Assembly (NCBI GenBank): GCA_030123545.1
Contig: CP126124.1
Span: 3,286,001-3,350,000, forward strand
Reading direction: 5' to 3'
Length of the DNA: 64,000 nt
DNA from: Burkholderiaceae bacterium
GTDB lineage: Bacteria > Pseudomonadota > Gammaproteobacteria > Burkholderiales > Burkholderiaceae_C
Shown piece after piece: positions 18,533 through 28,020 of this stretch. Every line of letters begins with the position of its first letter. Position 1 is the stretch's first letter. Made by a program: the position numbers and the translations under genes. The notes below the pieces were generated by a model. That model was not told the origin of the DNA, ran no database searches, and saw only the letters and a list, made by a program, of their open reading frames with translations.

Positions 18533-20347
18533 TCAATCCTCCACCTGCAATATCGCGAGAAAGGCCTCTTGCGGGACTTCGACCGATCCGATCTGCTTCA
18601 TGCGTTTCTTGCCTGCTTTTTGTTTTTCGAGGAGCTTCTTCTTGCGCGTGATGTCACCGCCATAGCATTTGGCGAGCACGTTTTTGCGCAAAGCCTTGAT
18701 TGTCTCACGCGCGATGATGGTCGAGCCGATCGCCGCCTGGATCGCGACGTCGTACATCTGGCGCGCGATGATCTCGCGCATCTTCGCAACCACCGCTCGG
18801 CCGCGGTACTGCGCCTGGCTGCGGTGCACGATGATCGACAGCGCGTCGATGCGCTCGCCGTTGAGCAGGATGTCGACCTTCACCACGTCGGACGCACGGT
18901 ACTCCTTGAACGTGTAGTCCATCGAAGCGTAGCCGCGGCTCACGCTCTTCAGCTTGTCGAAGAAGTCGAGCACGATCTCGCCGAGCGGCAGTTCGTAGGT
19001 CAGCATCACCTGGCGTCCGTGATACGCCATGTTCATCTGCACGCCGCGCTTCTGGTTCGCCAGCGTCATCACCGCGCCCACGTATTCCTGCGGCATGTAC
19101 AGATGCACGGTCACGATCGGTTCGCGGATTTCCGACATCCGGCCCTGGTCCGGCATCTTCGACGGGTTCTCGACCATCATGGTTTCGCCGTCCGACTTGA
19201 CCACCTGGTACACCACGCTCGGCGCGGTGGTGATCAGATCCTGGTCGAATTCGCGCTCGAGCCGCTCCTGCACGATCTCCATGTGCAACAGGCCAAGAAA
19301 GCCGCAGCGGAAGCCGAACCCGAGCGCCTGCGACACCTCGGGCTCGTAGTGCAGCGACGCGTCGTTGAGCTTGAGCTTCTCCAGGCTGTCGCGCAGGCCC
19401 TCGTACTGGTTCGCCTCGGTCGGGTACAGCCCGGCGAACACCTGCGGCTGCACCTCCTTGAAGCCGGGCAGCGGCTCGGTCGCGGTAAACGCGGCGCCGC
19501 CCGTCCCCGGCTTGATCAGCGTGACCGTGTCTCCGACCTTGGCCGCCTGCAGCTCGCGGATGCCGGCGATGATGTAGCCGACCTCACCGGCCTCCAATGC
19601 GTCGCGCGGCTGGTCGCCCGGTGTGAACACCCCGAGCTGGTTCGCCTCGTAGCTCGCATCGGTGGCCATCAGCTTGATGCGCTCGCCGCGTGCGAGCCGG
19701 CCGTCGACGACCCGAACCAGCATCACCACGCCAACGTAGCTGTCGAACCAGCTGTCGATGATCATCGCGCGCAGCGGGCCACCCGGACGGCCGCGCGGCG
19801 GCGGCACGCGCGCGACGATCGCCTCCAGGATGTCATCGATGCCCATGCCGGTCTTGGCCGAGCAGGCGATCGCATGCGATGCGTCGAGGCCGATGACGTC
19901 CTCGATTTCGGCGCGTGCGTTGTCGGGGTCCGCATTCGGCAGATCCATCTTGTTGAGCACCGGCAGCACTTCGACGCCGAGCTCGAGCGCGGTGTAGCAG
20001 TTCGCGACCGTCTGCGCCTCCACGCCCTGCGACGCGTCGACGACGAGCAGCGCGCCCTCGCAAGCCGACAGCGAGCGGCTCACCTCGTAGGAGAAGTCGA
20101 CATGACCCGGCGTGTCGATCAGGTTCAGGTTGTAGGCCTGCCCATCACGCGCCTCGTAGCGCAGCGCCGCAGTCTGCGCCTTGATGGTTATCCCACGCTC
20201 CTTCTCGATCTCCATCGAGTCGAGCACCTGCGCCTGCATCTCGCGTTTCGCGAGGCCGCCGCAGCGCTCGATCAGGCGATCCGCGAGCGTCGATTTACCG
20301 TGATCGATGTGCGCGATGATCGAAAAATTTCTGATGTGATCCATCAA
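18533..20347 (-). CDS. lepA: Elongation factor 4 (LepA)
   Basis: EF4 is a ribosome-binding translational GTPase. The 604-residue protein has the GTPase domain with AHIDHGKSTLADRL, DTPGHVDF and NKMDLP, then domains II and III, and the LepA-specific C-terminal domain (QKRGVQMNMAYHGRQVMLTYELPL; conserved end with QKAGKKRMKQIGSVEVPQEAFLAIL). The family usually starts at the second methionine (MDHIRNFSIIAHIDHG). An intrinsic terminator lies only 39 bases upstream of this start, an unusual position. Confidence 0.98.
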   Translation of the reverse strand: MMDHIRNFSIIAHIDHGKSTLADRLIERCGGLAKREMQAQVLDSMEIEKERGITIKAQTAALRYEARDGQAYNLNLIDTPGHVDFSYEVSRSLSACEGALLVVDASQGVEAQTVANCYTALELGVEVLPVLNKMDLPNADPDNARAEIEDVIGLDASHAIACSAKTGMGIDDILEAIVARVPPPRGRPGGPLRAMIIDSWFDSYVGVVMLVRVVDGRLARGERIKLMATDASYEANQLGVFTPGDQPRDALEAGEVGYIIAGIRELQAAKVGDTVTLIKPGTGGAAFTATEPLPGFKEVQPQVFAGLYPTEANQYEGLRDSLEKLKLNDASLHYEPEVSQALGFGFRCGFLGLLHMEIVQERLEREFDQDLITTAPSVVYQVVKSDGETMMVENPSKMPDQGRMSEIREPIVTVHLYMPQEYVGAVMTLANQKRGVQMNMAYHGRQVMLTYELPLGEIVLDFFDKLKSVSRGYASMDYTFKEYRASDVVKVDILLNGERIDALSIIVHRSQAQYRGRAVVAKMREIIARQMYDVAIQAAIGSTIIARETIKALRKNVLAKCYGGDITRKKKLLEKQKAGKKRMKQIGSVEVPQEAFLAILQVED

Positions 20348-20385
20348 CGAAGCGCTTCAAGTGATTGAATTGAATGACGTGAGGC

Positions 20386-20419
20386 AATAAAAAAGGGCGC
20401 GTCGACAGGCGACGCGCCC
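20386..20419 (-). terminator. Intrinsic terminator (or attenuator) just upstream of lepA
   Basis: On the minus strand a perfect 10-bp stem (GGGCGCGTCG pairing with CGACGCGCCC, loop of 5) is followed directly by TTTTTT and ATT. It points towards lepA, whose start codon is 39 bases further on. Transcripts entering from mucD or from a local promoter should end here unless read-through occurs. Confidence 0.85.
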
Positions 20420-20530
20420 TGAACCAACAATCTATGGCAACTGCGATAGTTGGAGCTTCATTGTAGGGAGAAAAAGCGGCGCGTACAGGCCCGGGAAAGG
20501 CCGGATCGGCCTGTTGCGACATGGCAACTG
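20420..20530 (-). ncRNA. Candidate small RNA or lepA leader ending at the terminator
   Basis: The 573-base mucD-lepA gap has no convincing gene. On the minus strand an extended -10-like sequence TGTGTATAAAAT lies at about 20533-20544, and the strong terminator follows about 110-140 bases later. The stretch between contains GTTGCC twice and a possible stem around CAACTATCGCAGTTG. A short minus-strand frame crossing it has the composition of non-coding DNA. I infer a short terminated transcript; there is no match to an RNA family that I recognise. Confidence 0.3.
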
Positions 20531-20535
20531 GTATT

Positions 20536-20556
20536 TTATACACAGATTATCAACAG
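20536..20556 (+). promoter_or_regulatory. Two adjacent DnaA-box-like sequences
   Basis: TTATACACA at 20536-20544 equals a known functional DnaA box variant (E. coli oriC R2). TTATCAACA at 20548-20556 is one base from TTATCCACA. They are three bases apart and in the same orientation. No dnaA, dnaN, rpmH or parAB gene is near, so this is not evidence for an origin. Confidence 0.3.
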
Positions 20557-20799
20557 ATCGCGGTCTGCGAGGTCTGAACAACTTGTGGGCGATCTGTGGA
20601 CCGGTAGTGCATAGCCGATCGCAATCCCGTATCGTGGGTTCGGACCGGGCCGATATGTCACCCAACCTCAATTTCAGCCGCCTATTCTATCGAAACCCGT
20701 CCGTCGATCGTCTCAAGTTAGTGGTCGCAAACAAAACCACAACTCACCATATGGGAGCAATATATTTTTGGCCCGTCGTTTTGCCCCCACCCGAGCCGC

Positions 20800-20834
20800 A
20801 AAAAACCCAACATCCGAGTGCGCGATAGGGTTTT
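20800..20834 (-). terminator. Probable intrinsic terminator downstream of mucD
   Basis: Read on the minus strand, AAAACCC and GGGTTTT form a 7-bp stem around a 19-base loop, followed by a run of six T in total. It begins 87 bases after the mucD stop and probably ends the rpoE-rseA-rseB-mucD transcript. Confidence 0.55.
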
Positions 20835-20920
20835 AGCTTGCGCCCGGTCGGGAGGGGTGCAGCACGGCCACAGGGCCGGCCACCGCTGCGAGGCCAACGG
20901 CAACCATGCCCCGCGATGCG

Positions 20921-22387
20921 TCAGCGTTGCGACGGGTGGATCAGCGCGTACTGCGCCCAGTCGCCACGGCGGAACATCACGCCCACCGGTTTGCTCTTGT
21001 CGGCCTTGGCCACGGCCGCCTCGAACTCCTTCACGTTGCCGACCTGCGTATTCGCGATCGCGACGATGACGTCGCCCTGGCGCATGCCAGCACGCTGCGC
21101 GGTCTGCGAAACCGCGTCGACGCGCACGCCGCCGGACAGCTTGAGATCACGCTTCTGCTCGTCGGTGAGGTCGCTCACCGACAGGCCGAGCGACGGCGCC
21201 GCGCCACCGGACGGCGGCTTCGCGCGCGTCGGCGACTTCGCGATCGGTTCCGAGTCGAGTTCGGCGATCGTGACGCCGAGATCCTTGGTCGCGCCGCGCC
21301 GGAACACCGTCAGCGTGCTGTGCGTGCCCGGCTTGGTGTCGCCGACGAGTCGCGGCAGGTCGCTCGCGCGATCGATCGTCTTGCCGTCGAAGCGCAGGAT
21401 CACATCACCGGCCAGCACGCCGGCCTTGTCGGCCGGAGAACCGTTCTCGACGCCGCGCACCAGCGCACCGGTCGGCTTCGGCAGGCCGGCCGCGTCGGCG
21501 ACGTCCTTGCGCACGTCCTCGATCTGCACCCCGATGCGCCCGCGCGTGACATGACCGGTGGCGCGCAACTGGTCGGCGACGCGCTTGGCCTCGTCGATCG
21601 GGATCGCGAACGAAATGCCCATGAATCCGCCGGAGCGCGAATAGATCTGGCTGTTGATGCCGACCACCTCGCCGCGCATGTTGATCAGCGGCCCGCCGGA
21701 GTTGCCCGGATTGATCGCGACGTCGGTCTGGATCAGCGGCAGGTAGTCGCCGGTGTCGCGCTGCTTCGCGCTGACGATGCCGGCGGTCACGGTGTTGTCG
21801 AGCCCGAACGGCGAGCCGATCGCCATCACCCATTCGCCGACCTTCAGGCGGCTGACGTCACCGATCTTCACCGCCGGCAGGCCGGTCGCGTTGATCTTGA
21901 CCACCGCGATGTCGGTGCGCTTGTCGGCGCCGACGATCTTCGCCTTGAATTCGCGCTTGTCGGTCAAGGTCACCATCACCTCGTCCGCGCCGTCGATCAC
22001 GTGGGCGTTGGTCATGATGTAGCCGTCCGGCGTCAGGATGAAGCCGGAACCGACACCGCGTGGCTGCTCCTCGCCGGGCTGCCCGCCGTTCTGAGGCGGG
22101 GCGCGCCGCGGCGTACCCGGCATCGGCACGCCGAAGAAGCGCCGGAAGAACTCCTGCATGTCGGCATCGGGTCCGCCGCTGTCGGAAGACACCTTCTCCA
22201 GCGTCCGGATGTTCACCACCGACGGCCCGACCTGATCCACCAGGTCGGTGAAATCGGGCAGCACCCGCACCTGCGCCATCGCCGGCATGGCCGGCAGCAG
22301 CGCCGCGCCGCCAGCCAGCACCATCGCCGCGGCCAACGTCAGCGCACCGCCTCCAGCACGCACTCTGTCCCAACCGATCCGACGCAT
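20921..22387 (-). CDS. mucD: Periplasmic Do-type serine protease (MucD/DegP family)
   Basis: From ATG 22387 the protein has 488 residues. It begins with a signal peptide (cleavage probably after PAMAQ, about residue 39), then a trypsin-like domain with the triad His129 (MTNAHVIDG), Asp159 (DKRTDIAVV) and Ser230 (NPGNSGGPL), and two PDZ domains (about 283-375 and 395-485). It degrades or refolds misfolded envelope proteins. AGGGGAGATC just upstream serves as ribosome site, which supports this start over the longer open frame. It is the last gene of the sigma-E cluster. Confidence 0.95.
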   Translation of the reverse strand: MRRIGWDRVRAGGGALTLAAAMVLAGGAALLPAMPAMAQVRVLPDFTDLVDQVGPSVVNIRTLEKVSSDSGGPDADMQEFFRRFFGVPMPGTPRRAPPQNGGQPGEEQPRGVGSGFILTPDGYIMTNAHVIDGADEVMVTLTDKREFKAKIVGADKRTDIAVVKINATGLPAVKIGDVSRLKVGEWVMAIGSPFGLDNTVTAGIVSAKQRDTGDYLPLIQTDVAINPGNSGGPLINMRGEVVGINSQIYSRSGGFMGISFAIPIDEAKRVADQLRATGHVTRGRIGVQIEDVRKDVADAAGLPKPTGALVRGVENGSPADKAGVLAGDVILRFDGKTIDRASDLPRLVGDTKPGTHSTLTVFRRGATKDLGVTIAELDSEPIAKSPTRAKPPSGGAAPSLGLSVSDLTDEQKRDLKLSGGVRVDAVSQTAQRAGMRQGDVIVAIANTQVGNVKEFEAAVAKADKSKPVGVMFRRGDWAQYALIHPSQR

Positions 22388-22431
22388 CGCCGATCTCCCC
22401 TTGCAACAATGAAAATGGTAATTCGGGCGCG

Positions 22432-23484
22432 CTATTTTGTACCGATGCGCTTGAACCCCTGGACGAAGTCCTCGAGCGTCTTCAGCGGCACCTCGCCGAC
22501 CGCGGTGATCCACCAGTCACCGGACGGCCCGCTCAATCGCCTGGTCAGCACCTGCGTCGCGCCGATCGCGAGCCGGGTTTCCTGCGCCGGCTGCCGCGGG
22601 TCGTTCGGTTCGACGAACAGGGATACCGACGCCAGGCCGTCCGAGAACACGCACTGCATCACATGCGCCGCGGACGCCTGCGCGCCGCCGCTGTCGGCAA
22701 TCGGCCGTTTGTAGCAGTTGATTGGCTGAAAGCCCGCCACCGGTTCCGCGAGCGTCCAGCCTTCGGCCTGCGCGCTGGTCTTGATCAGATCGGATTTCTC
22801 GAGCCGGTAGCCGCCGGTATCGTCCATCATGCGCCGGAGCGCCTGCGTCTTCACCGGCGCATCGATCTGCAGATCGGAGAACGCGGCCTGTTCCAGCACA
22901 TGGCCTTCGTCGTCGAGCGTCTGGACCTTGACCACGAGGCCAGTCTTGTTCTCGGTCCAGACCCGGTAGCCGAAGCGCAGCGCGTCGCGCGGCTTGATCA
23001 AAACCGCGGTCGCGTCGTAGCCGGCGACCCGGTCGCTGCCAGCCTGCTGGGCCCGGTAGAACGTATCGAGCGCCGCATCAGTGGACTTGAGCAGATTGGG
23101 GAACAGGTCGATGAAGGCGCGCTGCTCGGTCCTGACGACATGGGTCTGCGGCAGGAAGGTGACGACCCGTCCCTCGTACTGGAAGGTCGAGCGTGGCGCG
23201 CCGGTCAGCGACTCGACCCGGTCGATCTGGCGCCCATCCGTCCACGCGTGCCAGATGCGGGCGCTCGCCATGTTGCCCGAGTTGGACGTGACCACGAAAG
23301 TGCCGACGTACGAGCGCTGGCGCGACGCCTGCTGCGTGCGCGCAAGCCATGCGCCGAGGCTGTGCTCCGGCGTCGCAGACTCGGCCGAAGTCGCCGCCGC
23401 GGTGCCGGCCCACACCGGATTTACTATGAAATTAATAGCAAACAGCACAAACAGGGCAACGGCTACCTGTCTAATGCGCTGCAT
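22432..23484 (-). CDS. rseB: Sigma-E regulator RseB/MucB, periplasmic
   Basis: RseB binds the periplasmic part of RseA and protects it from DegS-type cleavage until lipid or outer-membrane signals arrive. The 350-residue protein has a signal peptide (residues 1-26, ending NPVWAG), an N-terminal LolA/LppX-like domain (WLARTQQASRQRSYVGTFVV to about 220) and a smaller C-terminal domain (about 235-350). It sits between rseA and mucD in the conserved order. Part of the signal peptide (FAINFIVN) is encoded by a 17-nt AT-rich repeat. Confidence 0.92.
   Translation of the reverse strand: MQRIRQVAVALFVLFAINFIVNPVWAGTAAATSAESATPEHSLGAWLARTQQASRQRSYVGTFVVTSNSGNMASARIWHAWTDGRQIDRVESLTGAPRSTFQYEGRVVTFLPQTHVVRTEQRAFIDLFPNLLKSTDAALDTFYRAQQAGSDRVAGYDATAVLIKPRDALRFGYRVWTENKTGLVVKVQTLDDEGHVLEQAAFSDLQIDAPVKTQALRRMMDDTGGYRLEKSDLIKTSAQAEGWTLAEPVAGFQPINCYKRPIADSGGAQASAAHVMQCVFSDGLASVSLFVEPNDPRQPAQETRLAIGATQVLTRRLSGPSGDWWITAVGEVPLKTLEDFVQGFKRIGTK
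23423..23439 (-). repeat. 17-nt AT-rich dispersed element inside the rseB signal-peptide region
   Basis: ACTATGAAATTAATAGC matches the consensus GCTAY-N7-RTAGC with minor changes. It is read in frame as part of the hydrophobic core of the RseB signal peptide. Confidence 0.65.
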
Positions 23485-23517
23485 CTATTGCCCTTCTTTC
23501 CGTACGCTGCTGCTGGC

Positions 23518-24195
23518 CTAGCGCGGCTCGTCACCGAACGCGGCGTTGCGCAGGAAACCGGCATGCATCTGCAGCACCGTGCTGCGTCCGAGCTGTTCGT
23601 GCGCCACCAGCAGCGCGTCGAGCTGCGGATCCCGGATCATCGCGGGCGCCTCGCCGTTGCCTGCCAGCGCAACCGCGGCCGTAGTCGCAGGCCCCTGCCC
23701 TGTCGCCGGGACGGTGCCGCCCTGCGGGCCCGCAGGCGTCGCCTGCGCGAGCTGTGGCGGCTGCGGCCGGGTCGACTGCAGGCCGGTGCCATGCCATACC
23801 AGGGCCAGCACCGCCACCAAAGTTGCCACGCCTGCAACCAGCTTCCAGCGCATGTTCGCGTCGTTGGCGGCGGCGCGCGGCAAGTCCTCCGCGCTCCGTG
23901 CGCCGGACTTGCGTGCACCCAGCGCCACCGACTCACGCAGGCCAGGCCGGGCCGGCGGCTGCTCCTGCTGCAGCCGCTCGCGTAGCCGCGCGATGAAATG
24001 GGTGTCGGTACGGCAGACCGCCAGTTCGGCAGAGCGCAGCACGTCACCCACCAGATGGTAGGCATGCCAGCGAGCCCGCGCATGCGCGTCGGACGCGACG
24101 AATTCGACCGTGCGCGCGAACGCCTCGCCGCGCAACTGACCGTCCGCCAATGCGGACACCGCTTCGTGTGGATGTGGTGTTTCGTCCATGTTCAT
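23518..24195 (-). CDS. rseA: Anti-sigma-E factor RseA/MucA
   Basis: The 225-residue protein has the cytoplasmic sigma-binding domain of RseA (EAVSALADGQLRGEAFARTVEFVASDAHARARWHAYHLVGDVLRS, about 11-56), one transmembrane helix at about 116-136 (MRWKLVAGVATLVAVLALVW) and a periplasmic tail of about 88 residues. It should hold sigma-E inactive at the membrane until proteolysed. It lies between rpoE and rseB, and all four genes run in one direction with short gaps. Confidence 0.9.
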   Translation of the reverse strand: MNMDETPHPHEAVSALADGQLRGEAFARTVEFVASDAHARARWHAYHLVGDVLRSAELAVCRTDTHFIARLRERLQQEQPPARPGLRESVALGARKSGARSAEDLPRAAANDANMRWKLVAGVATLVAVLALVWHGTGLQSTRPQPPQLAQATPAGPQGGTVPATGQGPATTAAVALAGNGEAPAMIRDPQLDALLVAHEQLGRSTVLQMHAGFLRNAAFGDEPR

Positions 24196-24240
24196 CCCCT
24201 GAGTCCTGCAACGCCCGAGCCGCTCGACGCCGCCCGGCAG

Positions 24241-24897
24241 CTACCAACGCTTGCCCGACTGATTCTCCAGCATCGGGCTGACCTTCGCCGAGATCGCCTC
24301 GCGCGCGCGGAAGATCCGGGATCGCACGGTACCTATCGGGCAATTCATTGCTTCGGCAATCTCCTCGTAACTCAACCCCTCGATCTCTCGCAACGTCACC
24401 GCCTGGCGCAGATCCTCGGGCAAGGCCTGCATCGCCGCGTTCACCACTGCAGCGATCTCCTTTGCGGCCAGCAAGGTTTCCGGGGTGTCCTGTGACGTTA
24501 GTTCGTGTCCGGTTCCAGAAGTTGCATCTTCATCGTCGGCAACCCGGAACGCGCTGTCCGGCAACACCGGGCTGCGCCGGATTTCGAGCAGCGACTTCTT
24601 CGCGGTGTTCACCGCAATCCGGTACAGCCAGGTGTAGAACTGCGCGTCGCCCCGGAACTGGTGCAGCGCCCGGTAGGCCCGGATGAAAGTCTCCTGCGCA
24701 ATGTCCTCGACCAGGTCGGTATCGCGCACCATGCGCCCGATCAGTCGCTCGATCCGCCGCTGGTACTTGATCACCAGCAGCTCGAATGCGCGCTGGTCAC
24801 CGGCCACGGTCCGCTCGACCAGCAGTTGATCGCTGTCGGTCGCCGCGGCAACGGCACGCGCTGACGGCGAGCTGTCCGGAGGAAGGTCGCTGCTCAT
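24241..24897 (-). CDS. rpoE: RNA polymerase sigma factor RpoE/AlgU (ECF group)
   Basis: The protein has 218 residues. Region 2 (about 40-102) contains DLVEDIAQETFIRAYRALHQFRGDAQFYTWLYRIAVNTAK, and region 4 (about 155-205) contains LPEDLRQAVTLREIEGLSYEEIAEAMNCPIGTVRSRIFRARE. Both are close to the RpoE/AlgU subgroup. The unusually long linker (about 105-150) and the 20-residue N-terminal extension are acidic and variable. It controls the envelope-stress response together with rseA, rseB and mucD just downstream. A YgfX-like gene precedes it by 12 bases. Confidence 0.97.
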   Translation of the reverse strand: MSSDLPPDSSPSARAVAAATDSDQLLVERTVAGDQRAFELLVIKYQRRIERLIGRMVRDTDLVEDIAQETFIRAYRALHQFRGDAQFYTWLYRIAVNTAKKSLLEIRRSPVLPDSAFRVADDEDATSGTGHELTSQDTPETLLAAKEIAAVVNAAMQALPEDLRQAVTLREIEGLSYEEIAEAMNCPIGTVRSRIFRAREAISAKVSPMLENQSGKRW

Positions 24898-24909
24898 CCG
24901 CCCGCCGAC

Positions 24910-25368
24910 TCAGCCGGATGGCGATGGCCCCGGCTCTTGAGCATCGCCGGCGCGCGCGTGCACCGCCAGCCGCAGTCCATGCCACAGCGCCGGTGCGGTG
25001 CGCCGCTCCAGCCATAGCCAGCGACCCGCGCCCTGCAGCGGATGCAGCCATACCAGCAGTCCATGCTGCAGATCGACCTGCACCGCGAGCCGCACCGACT
25101 GCGCGTCGACCGCCCCGTCCGGCAGCCAGAACCAGCCGGCACCGTCCCAGCACAGGCTGCCGACCGGCGCCCGTTTCCGATCGACGACAAGGGCAGCCGC
25201 GCCGGCCAACAGCACGGCTGCCGCAAGCAGGCCGCGCCAGCCGAAGCCGTTCTGCTGGGCGCACCAGAGAAGTGACAGCAGCGCGCCGCAGCACCACAGC
25301 AGACCAAGGGTCCAGCCCCAGGAGCGCGAACGCACCACCGGATAGGTGACCGCAGGTGGGCCGCGCAT
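24910..25368 (-). CDS. YgfX-like small membrane protein upstream of rpoE
   Basis: This 152-residue protein has two N-terminal transmembrane helices (about 17-36 and 43-61), then a Trp-rich domain with WDGAGWFWL and a WHGLRLAVHAR end. The pattern of two helices followed by a short Trp-rich cytoplasmic domain resembles the YgfX/CptA family; no close motif proves it. It precedes rpoE by 12 bases and so is probably co-transcribed. A second overlapping frame (24894-25433) has less protein-like composition and I reject it. Confidence 0.55.
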   Translation of the reverse strand: MRGPPAVTYPVVRSRSWGWTLGLLWCCGALLSLLWCAQQNGFGWRGLLAAAVLLAGAAALVVDRKRAPVGSLCWDGAGWFWLPDGAVDAQSVRLAVQVDLQHGLLVWLHPLQGAGRWLWLERRTAPALWHGLRLAVHARAGDAQEPGPSPSG

Positions 25369-25429
25369 GAAATGGACGGCGATTGGGACCGTGGCTGGAC
25401 CGTGGCCGACCCCGTCGGGTAAACCCAGT

Positions 25430-26677
<1,248 letters not shown>

Positions 26678-26783
26678 TGGGTAAGCTCCGTGCTTCGCAC
26701 TGCGGTGCGAGCCTCCGCGCCGCCGAAGGCTGCGCTTCGCTTGCCGGGAGCGGCCGGTCGTGGGCTCATGCGCTGGCTGCCGC

Positions 26784-27023
26784 TCAGGCCTTCTGGTGGC
26801 TGACGGCGTAGTCGATCGCGTTCTGAACGGTGGTGATCTTCTCGGCGTCCTCATCCGGAATCTCGATGCCGAACTCGTCCTCCAGCGCCATCACCAGTTC
26901 CACCGTGTCCAGCGAATCGGCACCGAGGTCGGCCACGAAAGCCTTCTCGCCCACGACCTGGGATTCTTCGACGCCGAGCTGCTCGGCAATGATCTTCTTG
27001 ACGCGTGCTTCGATGTCGCTCAT
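26784..27023 (-). CDS. acpP: Acyl carrier protein
   Basis: AcpP carries growing acyl chains on phosphopantetheine. The 79-residue acidic protein has the attachment serine Ser37 in GADSLDTVELVM, and KIIAEQLGVEESQV and EFGIEIPDEDAEKITTV match ACP closely. A GAGGGAACC sequence just upstream is the ribosome site. The 106-base gap to fabF and the 247-base gap to fabG both hold GC-rich inverted repeats. Those gaps may allow acpP to be expressed separately at a higher level, as is usual for this abundant protein. Confidence 0.98.
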   Translation of the reverse strand: MSDIEARVKKIIAEQLGVEESQVVGEKAFVADLGADSLDTVELVMALEDEFGIEIPDEDAEKITTVQNAIDYAVSHQKA

Positions 27024-27134
27024 GGTTCCCTCTTAGGGTTGTGTAAAGGGCTGATTCTAGCCGGGCCAGTGGCTTTTCCGGACCGGCCGTCCATACCAGT
27101 TATCCATAGCGCTGAGCGCCACCCGCATCGCATG

Positions 27135-27269
27135 AAACGGGTTCAAGAGGCCGCGGAGCAGGCCGTTCGCGGGCACCCGCGGATCCGGCTCTGCCGGTCC
27201 GCTGGGTGCGCCCCCGGTGAGGGGGTAGGCGAAGCGACACGCAGTGCGCGCAGCCTGGGGGTGGTTCAT
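27135..27269 (-). repeat. GC-rich dispersed intergenic repeat, copy 3
   Basis: The fabG-acpP gap contains, on the minus strand, CACCCCCAGGCTGCGCGC, ACTGCGTGTCGCTTCGCC, a CCCCCTCACCGGGGGC hairpin, CCCAGCGGACCGGCAGAGCC and GCCCGCGAACGGCCTGCTCCGCGG. It is the clearest partner of the 35618-35742 copy, colinear over about 120 bases. The small open frames inside it translate to near-identical peptides in both copies; this reflects shared DNA, not genes. Confidence 0.85.
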
Positions 27270-27270
27270 T

Positions 27271-28020
27271 TCACCCCATGTACATGCCGCCGTCCACGTG
27301 CAGTTCCTGCCCGGTGACGTAGGCGGCCTGCGGCGACGCGAGGTAGGCCACCGCATGCGCGATGTCGATCGGCTGGCCAAGATGGCCGAGAGGAATCCGC
27401 GCCAGCAGCGCCTGCTGCTGATCCGGCGGCAGGCTGGCGGTCATGTCGGTTTCGATGAACCCCGGCGCGACGCAATTGACCGTGATGCCGCGGCTGCCGA
27501 GTTCGCGCGCGAGCGATCGGGTCATGCCGGCAACGCCGGCCTTGGCCGCGGCGTAATTCGCCTGGCCCGGGTTGCCGGTCCTGCCGACCACACTGGTGAT
27601 GTTGACGATGCGACCGTAGCGCTGCTTCATCATCGTGCGCAGCACCGCGCGGCTCATGCGGAACACCGCTTTCAGGTTGGTGTCGAGTACCGCGTCCCAG
27701 TCATCGTCCTTCAGCCGCATCGCAAGCATGTCGCGCGTGATGCCGGCGTTGTTGACCAGCACATGCAGCGCGCCGTGCTCGCGCGCGACCGCGTCGACCA
27801 GGGCTTCGCAGGCCGGCGCGTCGTTGACGTCGAGCACGCGGCCGGCGCAGCCCGGATGGGCCGCAAGCGCCTGCGTGATGTGCTGCGCGCCGGCCGCGGT
27901 GGTCGCGGTGCCGACCACCTTCAGGCCGCGCCGCGCCAGTTCCAGCGCGATCGCCGCGCCGATGCCGCGCGAGGCCCCGGTGACCAGCGCGACCTGCCCT
28001 TCGAACTGGACCGTCGTCAT
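27271..28020 (-). CDS. fabG: 3-oxoacyl-[ACP] reductase
   Basis: FabG reduces 3-oxoacyl-ACP with NADPH. The 249-residue SDR protein has the cofactor motif TGASRGIG (14-21), NNAG (90-93), and the catalytic Ser143, Tyr156 and Lys160 (NYAAAKAG). It also has the FabG-typical GFIETDMT and the end AYVTGQELHVDGGMYM. Its ATG overlaps the fabD stop (ATGA), showing coupling within the plsX-fabH-fabD-fabG unit. Confidence 0.97.
   Translation of the reverse strand: MTTVQFEGQVALVTGASRGIGAAIALELARRGLKVVGTATTAAGAQHITQALAAHPGCAGRVLDVNDAPACEALVDAVAREHGALHVLVNNAGITRDMLAMRLKDDDWDAVLDTNLKAVFRMSRAVLRTMMKQRYGRIVNITSVVGRTGNPGQANYAAAKAGVAGMTRSLARELGSRGITVNCVAPGFIETDMTASLPPDQQQALLARIPLGHLGQPIDIAHAVAYLASPQAAYVTGQELHVDGGMYMG

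Noticed and set aside
18404..20368. Long plus-strand frame opposite lepA
   Set aside because: Antisense shadow of a certain gene.
20520..20670. Replication origin suggested by DnaA-like boxes
   Set aside because: Only two boxes, no AT-rich unwinding element cluster, and none of dnaA, dnaN, gyrB or parAB nearby.
20432..20671. 79-codon minus-strand frame ending next to the terminator before lepA
   Set aside because: Cys/Arg/Pro-rich, no ribosome site, no recognisable pattern; non-coding DNA is the better reading.
20906..22714. Plus-strand frame of about 600 codons opposite mucD
   Set aside because: Shadow of mucD, whose catalytic triad and signal peptide are clear on the minus strand.
27057..27380. 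Small frames inside the GC-rich repeats at 27135 and 35618 that give similar peptides
   Set aside because: The similarity comes from repeat DNA; there is no ribosome site and the peptides are found in both orientations of the repeat.
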